Assembly (NCBI GenBank): GCA_036274645.1 | Contig: DASUFH010000442.1 | Location: forward strand, 1-7,357 | Direction of reading: 5' to 3' | Origin: DASUFH01 sp036274645 | GTDB lineage: Bacteria; Acidobacteriota; Terriglobia; 20CM-2-55-15 | Length of the DNA: 7,357 nt | Shown: positions 1 through 5,778 of the stretch, one piece after another | Layout of the letters: every line of letters begins with the position of its first letter | Numbering within the stretch: the stretch's first letter is position 1 | Notes under the pieces: model-generated | Told to the model about the DNA's origin: nothing | Databases searched by the model: none | The model's input: only the letters and a program-made list of their open reading frames with translations | Made by a program: the position numbers and the translations under genes

Positions 1-119
1 GTCTGCGGCTCAATACGACGCTGATTCGCCGTTACCTGATATCACAATCATCATCGCCGTTTGTCAGCCGACTTTTTGAAAATCCGCACTTCTGCCACGG
101 GCTGCTAAAGGAGGGACCC
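1..119. other. Upstream intergenic region with no supported gene
   Basis: This leading segment holds no gene I can support. Frame 3 is open from the window edge into the small zinc-ribbon ORF, but it contains no ATG, GTG or TTG before position 120, and its translation lacks recognisable motifs. Frame 2 reads open from the edge to a TGA at 74-76, so an upstream gene tail cannot be excluded. An 8-bp palindrome, TGATATCA, lies at 37-44, and a TTGTCA at 61-66 resembles a −35 box but has no good −10 at 16-18 bp. The promoter of the downstream operon is expected here or further upstream, but I cannot place it. Confidence 0.5.
107..115 (+). promoter_or_regulatory. Strong Shine-Dalgarno site for the zinc-ribbon gene
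   Basis: AAAGGAGGG is a near-perfect match to the anti-Shine-Dalgarno complement and lies about 5 nt before the ATG at 120. It fixes the start of a very short ORF that could otherwise be dismissed, even though the same frame stays open upstream to the window edge. Confidence 0.8.
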
Positions 120-305
120 ATGCGCTGCCTGGAATGCGACGCGCCGATGAACCGGCACGCCGAAAAACCGATGCGGGCAACCAATGGCGATAACGATCCG
201 CCCTTCGACAGCGCGCTGGGTGGGGTCATCGCCTCGATCCATTGCTGCCCGGAGTGCGGCAATGTCGAAACCGATTTTCAGAATTCGGCGTCGCCGAGGG
301 AATAA
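120..305 (+). CDS. Small zinc-ribbon-like protein (hypothetical)
   Basis: This is a 61-residue protein of unknown function. It has two Cys-x2-Cys knuckles, C3/C6 near the N-terminus and C43/C46 near the C-terminus, the second in the setting H-C-C-P-E-C-G. The 37-residue spacing is compatible with a zinc ribbon that binds one zinc ion with four cysteines; H13, H41 and C42 are extra potential ligands. The linker includes an L-G-G-V-I segment before the second knuckle. There is no signal peptide or membrane segment, so it is probably cytoplasmic. The start is supported by an excellent Shine-Dalgarno site. It lies 39 nt before the GMC oxidoreductase gene and is probably the first gene of the operon. 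Possible roles are metal-dependent regulation, protein-protein contact or help with metal-cluster maturation of its neighbour, but the sequence decides none of these. I am fairly sure the gene is real and unsure of its function. Confidence 0.72.
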   Translation: MRCLECDAPMNRHAEKPMRATNGDNDPPFDSALGGVIASIHCCPECGNVETDFQNSASPRE

Positions 306-308
306 ATC

Positions 309-322
309 GCCAGGCAACTGGC
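309..322 (+). other. Short hairpin with GCAA (GNRA) tetraloop
   Basis: GCCAG and CTGGC form a perfect 5-bp stem closed by GCAA, a GNRA-type tetraloop. It begins 3 nt after the stop codon of the zinc-ribbon gene and ends 11 nt before the Shine-Dalgarno site of the GMC gene. It is too short and lacks a U-tract, so it is not a convincing terminator. It could stabilise or process the message, or be chance. Confidence 0.35.
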
Positions 323-344
323 ATGTAACTGCTGAGGAACAATC

Positions 345-1892
345 ATGGAATCCACGCGTCATTACGACATCATCATCATTGGAACCGGGGCGGGCGGCGG
401 AACTCTCGCGTATCGCCTGGCGCCTTCCGGAAAGAAGATCCTTCTCCTGGAGCGGGGGGACTACGTGCCGCGCGAGAAGGAAAATTGGAGTTCCCGCGCC
501 GTGGTCGCCGAAGGGCGCTATAACAACGTCGAGCCCTGGCGTGACGCGAAGGGCGGCGAGTTCGTTCCCGGCGCCCACTACTTCGTTGGCGGCAATACCA
601 AGTTTTACGGCGCGGCGCTCGTGCGACTGCGCAAGCAGGATTTCGGACCATTGCGCCATCACGGCGGCGTCTCTCCCGAATGGCCGCTGCAGTATGAGGA
701 CCTCGAGCCGTATTACACCGAGGCCGAGTACCTCTATCAGGTGCACGGCGCGAGAGGCGAGGATCCCACCGAGCCGCCGGCCAGCAAGCCCTATCGCTTT
801 CCTCCAGTCAGCCATGAACACCGTATCCAGCAACTGAGCGACGACCTTGAGAAACTGGGCCACAGGCCGTTTCACCTTCCGGTCGGAATCCTGCTCGACG
901 AACAGAATCCGCAGCGGAGCAAGTGCATCCGCTGCGCGTCGTGTGACGGCTTCCCGTGCCTCGTGCACGCCAAGGCGGACGCGCAGGTGATCTGTGTGGA
1001 GCCCGCGCTGGAGTATCCGAATGTCACGCTCTTGCGGAAATCCAGGGTGTCCCGCCTCGAGACGGACGCAACCGGACGCGTCGTGACCCGGGTTCACGTG
1101 GATCGGGACGGCGCGCTCGAGACCTATTCCGCCGACATCGTCGTGTCGTCATGCGGAGCGGTGAATTCCGCCGCGCTCATGCTTCGCTCGGCCTCCGACA
1201 CGCATCCGGAAGGCCTCGCCAACAGCTCCGGCCAGGTCGGGCGCAACTACATGTGCCACACCAATTCGGTGATGCTCGCGATTTCCAGGTGCGAGAACCC
1301 CACGGTGTTTCAGAAGACATTCGGGCTGAACGATTTCTATTTCGGTTCGAAAGACTGGGATTACCCGATGGGGCACATCTCCTTTGTCGGCAAATCCGAC
1401 GCGGACATCCTTGTCGCGGGCGCCCCGCGGATCGCCCCCGGCTTCACGCTGGATCTCATGGCGCGGCACTCACTCGATTTCTGGATGACCTCGGAAGATC
1501 TGCCCGAACCGGACAACCGCGTTACGGTGACGCGCGATGGTCAGATTCAGTTGAGCTACCGGCCGAACAATGAAGAAGGCCACAAGCGCCTGCAGGCGAC
1601 GTTGAAGAGCCTTCTGAAGCACGCCAACTGCACGGAGGAGGTCATTCACCTGAACGCGTACATCGGCAAGCGCATCCCGCTGGCCGGCGTGGCGCATCAG
1701 AACGGCACCATGCGTTTCGGGCGCGATCCGAAAACCTCGGCTCTCGACATCAACTGCAAGGCGCACGACCTGGACAACCTTTATGTCGTCGATGCCAGTT
1801 TTTTCCCGTCGTGCGGCGCCATGAATCCCGCGCTGACGATCATGGCCAACGCGCTGCGCGTGGGCGATCACCTGCTCGAACGGATGAACTAA
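345..1892 (+). CDS. GMC-family FAD-dependent oxidoreductase with four-cysteine cluster
   Basis: This 515-residue flavoprotein is of the glucose-methanol-choline family, which oxidises sugars or alcohols at a hydroxyl with FAD. The N-terminal Rossmann motif is G-T-G-A-G-G (residues 13-18), and E36 ends the second strand and should bind the adenosine ribose. The V-G-G-N-T segment near 81-85 matches the family's flavin-contact loop. Near the C-terminus, H451 (H-Q-N-G-T) and N494 (M-N-P-A-L) form the usual His/Asn catalytic pair, and L-Y-V-V-D-A-S at 479-485 is the conserved FAD-binding strand. Residues C194, C197, C200 and C205 form a Cys-x2-Cys-x2-Cys-x4-Cys cluster that could hold an iron-sulfur centre, as known for some bacterial FAD-dependent glucose dehydrogenases. 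There is no Sec or Tat signal, so it appears cytoplasmic. GAGGA at 334-338 precedes the ATG by 6 nt. Substrate and electron acceptor are unknown; no small subunit or cytochrome gene is present in the window. Confidence 0.93.
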   Translation: MESTRHYDIIIIGTGAGGGTLAYRLAPSGKKILLLERGDYVPREKENWSSRAVVAEGRYNNVEPWRDAKGGEFVPGAHYFVGGNTKFYGAALVRLRKQDFGPLRHHGGVSPEWPLQYEDLEPYYTEAEYLYQVHGARGEDPTEPPASKPYRFPPVSHEHRIQQLSDDLEKLGHRPFHLPVGILLDEQNPQRSKCIRCASCDGFPCLVHAKADAQVICVEPALEYPNVTLLRKSRVSRLETDATGRVVTRVHVDRDGALETYSADIVVSSCGAVNSAALMLRSASDTHPEGLANSSGQVGRNYMCHTNSVMLAISRCENPTVFQKTFGLNDFYFGSKDWDYPMGHISFVGKSDADILVAGAPRIAPGFTLDLMARHSLDFWMTSEDLPEPDNRVTVTRDGQIQLSYRPNNEEGHKRLQATLKSLLKHANCTEEVIHLNAYIGKRIPLAGVAHQNGTMRFGRDPKTSALDINCKAHDLDNLYVVDASFFPSCGAMNPALTIMANALRVGDHLLERMN

Positions 1893-1904
1893 CGGGAGGA
1901 TACG

Positions 1905-2936
1905 ATGAAATCGTCACGACACATTCGCGCCGTCCTGGTTCTTCTGTTCCTGGCGCTGGCGCCGCTTGGCCGTCTGGCGTCGGCGCCGCCGGACGCGCCG
2001 GCGGTCAGCGCGCTGGATTCCGTCGGCATCACGGTCAGCGATATGGACCGGTCGGTGGATTTCTTCACGCGGGTTCTGTCGTTCAGGAAGGTCTCCGACG
2101 TGGAGGTCATGGGCGCCGACTACGAACGGCTCCAGGGACTGTTCGGCGCTCGAGCCCGAATCGTGCGCCTGCAGCTGGGTGAAGAGCGCATCGAGTTGAC
2201 GGAGTACCTCACGCCGAAGGGCCGGCCGGTTCCTGTCGGATCTCGCAGCAACGACCGGTGGTTCCAGCACATCGCGATCATCGTGTCCGACATGGATAAG
2301 GCCTATCAGTGGCTGCGCCAGAACAAGGTCGAACACGCCTCAACCGGCCCTCAGACGCTGCCCGAGTGGAACAAAAATGCGGGCGGGATCAAGGCGTTTT
2401 ACTTCAAGGATCCGGATCAGCACGCCCTGGAAATCCTGTGGTTCCCGCCGGGGAAAGGCGATACGCGCTGGCACAGGGCGACGGACGCTCTGTTCCTGGG
2501 CATCGACCACACGGCCATAGTGGTGAACGACACGGCGGGCAGTCTGAGTTTCTATCGGGATACCCTGGGCATGCGTCAGGTGGGCGAAAGCGAGAACTAT
2601 GGCGTCGAGCAGGAGCATCTCAACAACGTTTTCGGCGCGCGCCTGCGCATCACGGCGCTACGCGCGTCGACGGGGCCGGGCGTGGAGTTTCTGGAGTATC
2701 TCGCTCCGCGTGACGGCAGGCCCTATCCCCTCGACGCCCAGGCCAGCGACCTGATTTCCTGGCAGACCAACTTTACGTCGCCGAGTCTGGGCGACGCCGA
2801 AACTCGCCTTCGCTCCAGCCGGTCCGCATTCATTTCGCCGGGCGCGGTCGAGTTGCCCAACGCGGAAACCGGATTTCACCACGGGTTGTCGGTTCGCGAT
2901 CCCGACGGGCATATCGTCCGCGTGCTCGAACCGTAA
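1905..2936 (+). CDS. Exported tandem VOC-domain (glyoxalase/dioxygenase-fold) protein
   Basis: This 343-residue protein has two vicinal-oxygen-chelate domains, at about residues 36-181 and 197-342. VOC proteins are built from paired beta-alpha-beta-beta-beta modules that often hold a metal and act as glyoxalases, ring-cleaving dioxygenases, isomerases or binding proteins. Repeated signatures are V-S-D-M-D near 45 and 128, E-Y-L at 100-102 and 264-266, and D-P-D near 169-171 and 332-334. The N-terminus has basic residues followed by a hydrophobic run (about 10-21), so export is likely. The obvious A-S-A site at 25-27 is followed by proline, which disfavours cleavage there; cleavage after A33 is an alternative. 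By eye, domain 1 keeps E100, H122 and E176, while domain 2 keeps H202 and E264 but has W286 and R339 at the other two expected ligand positions. It starts 12 nt after the GMC stop with GGGAGGA at 1894-1900. The reaction is not assignable. Confidence 0.88.
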   Translation: MKSSRHIRAVLVLLFLALAPLGRLASAPPDAPAVSALDSVGITVSDMDRSVDFFTRVLSFRKVSDVEVMGADYERLQGLFGARARIVRLQLGEERIELTEYLTPKGRPVPVGSRSNDRWFQHIAIIVSDMDKAYQWLRQNKVEHASTGPQTLPEWNKNAGGIKAFYFKDPDQHALEILWFPPGKGDTRWHRATDALFLGIDHTAIVVNDTAGSLSFYRDTLGMRQVGESENYGVEQEHLNNVFGARLRITALRASTGPGVEFLEYLAPRDGRPYPLDAQASDLISWQTNFTSPSLGDAETRLRSSRSAFISPGAVELPNAETGFHHGLSVRDPDGHIVRVLEP

Positions 2937-2940
2937 TTTC

Positions 2941-2950
2941 TGAATATTCA
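2941..2950. other. 10-bp perfect palindrome in AT-rich spacer
   Basis: TGAATATTCA is self-complementary and sits in the 31-nt spacer between the VOC and glucosidase genes, just before the GAGGAA ribosome site at 2955-2960. Its AT-richness contrasts with the surrounding coding DNA. It could be a protein-binding site or chance; no −35/−10 pair is convincing here. Confidence 0.25.
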
Positions 2951-2967
2951 TTTCGAGGAACTGATCC

Positions 2968-5688
2968 ATGACTGCCGAAGAAAGACGTCTGAAACAGGCT
3001 GAAGATCGCAAGGTCCACTGGAAGCGCTGGGGGCCCTATCTGAGTGAACGGGCGTGGGGCACGGTGCGCGAAGACTACAGCGCTTATGGGACGGCTTGGG
3101 ATTACCTGCCGCACGATCATGCCCGGTCGCGCGCCTACCGCTGGAACGAGGACGGAATTGCCGGCATTTCCGACCGCCATCAGCTGATCTGTTTCGCTGT
3201 CGCGCTGTGGAACCGCAAGGATCCCATTCTGAAGGAGCGGCTGTTCGGGCTGACCGGCGGAGAAGGCAATCACGGGGAGGATGTGAAGGAGCATTACTTC
3301 TACCTCGACAGCACCCCGACGCATTCCTACATGAAGTACCTCTACAAGTATCCGCAGGAGGAGTATCCCTACACGCGTCTCGTTGAAGAAAACGGCCGTC
3401 GCGGCAAGAGCGAGGCGGAGTATGAAATCGACGACACGGGAGTGTTCAATGAGAACCGCTATTTCGACGTGTTCGTTGAATACGCGAAAGCCGATTGCGA
3501 AGACCTGCTCATCCGGATCAGTGTGGCGAATCGGGGGCCGCAGGCGTCGACGCTCGACTTGTTGCCGACGATCTGGTTTCGGAATACCTGGGCCTGGGAT
3601 CAAAGCGAACCGCGTCCGGAGTTGAGCGCCATTACGGTTGACCGGCAGGCCGCGATCGAAGTGAGCCACCACCGCTACGGGCCACGCTGGCTCTTTGTGG
3701 ATGGCGAGCCCGAGCTGCTCTTCACGGAAAACGAAACCAATCACCAGCGCCTGTACGGCGTCAGGAACGGGAGCCCGTGGGTGAAGGACGGCATCAACGA
3801 CGCTGTCGTTCATGGCGTGTCCGGCGCCGTGAACCCCGCGCAGGTGGGCACCAAGGCGGCCGCGCGCTATGCGTTGAATGTGCCGGCGGGCGAAACCGTT
3901 CAAATACGGTTGCGGCTTTCGCCCCACAACTTCATCGCCGACGGAGAGCGTCCGTTCGGAAAGAATTTCGACCGGATCTTTCAGGAGCGCATGCGCGAGG
4001 CGGACGAGTTTTACGCCACCGTCATTCCGGCCGATCTGGCCGGCGACGCCAGGAACGTGATGCGCCAGTCGCTGGCGGGCATGTTGTGGTCGAAGCAGTT
4101 CTATCACTACGAAATCAAACGATGGATTGACGGCGATCCCGGTTTCCCGACGCCGCCGTCGGAACGCCAGCACGGCCGGAACCACGAATGGGCGCATCTC
4201 TACAACGCCGATGTGATTTCCATGCCGGACAAGTGGGAATACCCGTGGTACGCGGCATGGGACCTTGCGTTCCACTGCATCCCGCTGGCGCTGGTCGATT
4301 CCGACTTTGCCAAAGACCAGCTGGTCCTGCTGTTGCGGGAGTGGTACATGCATCCCAATGGACAGATTCCTGCGTACGAGTGGGCGTTCGGCGACGTCAA
4401 TCCGCCAGTCCATGCCTGGGCGGCCTGGCGGGTCTACAAGATCGAAAAGAAACGACGCGGCGTCGGGGATCGCCGTTTCCTCAAACGCGTGTTTCACAAG
4501 CTCATGCTCAACTTCACGTGGTGGGTGAACCGCAAGGACGCCGAAGGGAAGAACATCTTTCAGGGAGGTTTTCTGGGCCTCGACAACATCGGCGTGTTCG
4601 ACCGGAGCGCGCCGCTGCCCACCGGCGGCCACATCGAGCAGTCGGATGGAACCAGCTGGATGGCCATGTACAGCCTGAACATGCTCGCCATGGCGCTGGA
4701 ACTGGCCTACGACGATCCCGCTTACGAAGACGTTGCCAGCAAGTTCTGGGAACACTTCACCCAGATCGCACACGCCATGAACAGCCGGGGCGATGACGGC
4801 ATCAGCCTCTGGGATGATGCGGACGGTTTCTTCTACGACGTCCTGCACATTCCCAATCACGGCGAGATCCCGATGAAGACGCGCTCGATGGTCGGCCTCA
4901 TTCCGCTTTTCGCGGTCGACACCCTCGAGCCCGAGCTCCTGCGCCGCCTGCCCAATTTCAAGCGGCGGCTGGACTGGTTTATCGCCAACCGGCCGGGCTA
5001 TACGCAGAATCAGGCCTGCATGTTTACGCCCGGCATGAGTGAACGGCGTCTGCTGTCGATCGTCGATGGAGAAAAGCTCCGCCGCGTACTGCAGTACATG
5101 CTGGATGAGAACGAGTTCCTGTCGCCATACGGCATTCGCGCGGTATCACGGCATCACCGGGAGCAACCGTACGTGCTGAATCTGGGTGGGACCGAGCACC
5201 GCCTGGACTATGAGCCGGGCGAATCATCGACCGGATTGTTCGGCGGCAATTCGAACTGGCGCGGCCCGATCTGGTTCCCGGTGAACTTCCTGTTGATCGA
5301 GTCCATTCAGAAGTTCCACCACTACCTTGGCGACGACTATAAAGTGGAATGCCCGGTGGGTTCGGGCAAATTCCTCACGCTCTGGGAAGTGGCGCAGGAC
5401 CTTTCGCGTCGCGTGGCCGCTGTCTTTATGGCCGATGAGAACGGACGGAGGCCCGTACACGGGACTTCGGAGAAGTTTCAACACGATCCCCACTGGAAGG
5501 ATCTGGTGCTGTTTTATGAGTACTTCCACGGCGACAACGGCCGAGGCGTTGGCGCGAGCCATCAGACCGGCTGGACCGGAGTCGTTGCGAAGTTGCTACA
5601 GCAGAGCGGAGAGCGGATGTCGCGCGAATCCGCGGAGTCATCCGAAGCGGCGCCGGCGGAGACGATTGCTGCAGCGGTCGGTTCGTAG
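2968..5688 (+). CDS. GH63-type glucosidase
   Basis: This 906-residue protein resembles bacterial proteins annotated as glucosidase of glycoside hydrolase family 63, related to the clan that includes eukaryotic processing alpha-glucosidase I, E. coli YgjK and mannosylglycerate hydrolases. It appears to have an N-terminal beta-sandwich region (about 1-340) followed by an (alpha/alpha)6-barrel (about 350-880). The W-Y-A-A-W-D-L-A-F segment places D432 where the family's general acid lies. The W-R-G-P-I-W-F-P-V-N segment near 764-773 is a conserved barrel motif, and E851 in F-Y-E-Y-F-H-G, followed by an H-Q-T-G-W-T-G segment, is the likely base. These residue roles are inferred by motif. There is no signal peptide, so it should act in the cytoplasm. 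The tail (about 880-906) is Ser/Ala/Glu-rich and probably disordered. GAGGAA at 2955-2960 lies 7 nt before the ATG. The natural substrate is unknown; alpha-glucosides or glycosylglycerate-type solutes are possible. Confidence 0.9.
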   Translation: MTAEERRLKQAEDRKVHWKRWGPYLSERAWGTVREDYSAYGTAWDYLPHDHARSRAYRWNEDGIAGISDRHQLICFAVALWNRKDPILKERLFGLTGGEGNHGEDVKEHYFYLDSTPTHSYMKYLYKYPQEEYPYTRLVEENGRRGKSEAEYEIDDTGVFNENRYFDVFVEYAKADCEDLLIRISVANRGPQASTLDLLPTIWFRNTWAWDQSEPRPELSAITVDRQAAIEVSHHRYGPRWLFVDGEPELLFTENETNHQRLYGVRNGSPWVKDGINDAVVHGVSGAVNPAQVGTKAAARYALNVPAGETVQIRLRLSPHNFIADGERPFGKNFDRIFQERMREADEFYATVIPADLAGDARNVMRQSLAGMLWSKQFYHYEIKRWIDGDPGFPTPPSERQHGRNHEWAHLYNADVISMPDKWEYPWYAAWDLAFHCIPLALVDSDFAKDQLVLLLREWYMHPNGQIPAYEWAFGDVNPPVHAWAAWRVYKIEKKRRGVGDRRFLKRVFHKLMLNFTWWVNRKDAEGKNIFQGGFLGLDNIGVFDRSAPLPTGGHIEQSDGTSWMAMYSLNMLAMALELAYDDPAYEDVASKFWEHFTQIAHAMNSRGDDGISLWDDADGFFYDVLHIPNHGEIPMKTRSMVGLIPLFAVDTLEPELLRRLPNFKRRLDWFIANRPGYTQNQACMFTPGMSERRLLSIVDGEKLRRVLQYMLDENEFLSPYGIRAVSRHHREQPYVLNLGGTEHRLDYEPGESSTGLFGGNSNWRGPIWFPVNFLLIESIQKFHHYLGDDYKVECPVGSGKFLTLWEVAQDLSRRVAAVFMADENGRRPVHGTSEKFQHDPHWKDLVLFYEYFHGDNGRGVGASHQTGWTGVVAKLLQQSGERMSRESAESSEAAPAETIAAAVGS

Positions 5689-5778
5689 GCTTTCAACGTC
5701 GACTGGCCTGCGTCATCGGGCGGTCGTTTGAGGGGCTCGATCCCCGGCCCCAGGATCGAGCTGCGCCAGCAATGCAGT
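5689..5778. other. Convergent intergenic gap
   Basis: This 90-nt gap separates the stop codon of the glucosidase from that of the PQQ-like gene, so both transcription units end here. Apart from the hairpin at 5735-5761 I see no gene, repeat or motif in it. Confidence 0.8.
5735..5761. terminator. Candidate bidirectional terminator hairpin
   Basis: GCTCGATCC (5735-5743) and GGATCGAGC (5753-5761) are perfect inverted repeats, giving a 9-bp stem with a 9-nt loop, extendable by a G-U pair at 5734/5762. It starts 46 nt after the glucosidase stop and ends 17 nt from the stop of the converging gene, which is where a shared terminator should be. Neither strand has a U-tract after the stem, so it is not a classical intrinsic terminator; it may instead protect 3' ends or act with Rho. 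Confidence 0.5.

Noticed and set aside
61..83. Possible sigma-70 promoter (TTGTCA followed by GAAAAT)
   Set aside because: The spacing between the two boxes is only 11 bp and no acceptable −10 sits at 16-18 bp from TTGTCA.
105..1097. A 330-codon open frame on the − strand across the zinc-ribbon and GMC genes
   Set aside because: It lies opposite conserved GMC motifs and its own translation has no recognisable domain; it is explained as a shadow of base composition.
956..1573. A 205-codon + strand frame within the GMC gene
   Set aside because: It is an alternate frame of conserved GMC sequence, rich in Arg/Gly as expected for frame-shifted GC-rich DNA, with no own motif.
2830..4860. A 676-codon open frame on the − strand inside the glucosidase gene
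   Set aside because: It is antisense to a well-supported GH63 gene, its translation shows no family motif, and long antisense frames are expected in GC-rich genes with strong third-position bias.
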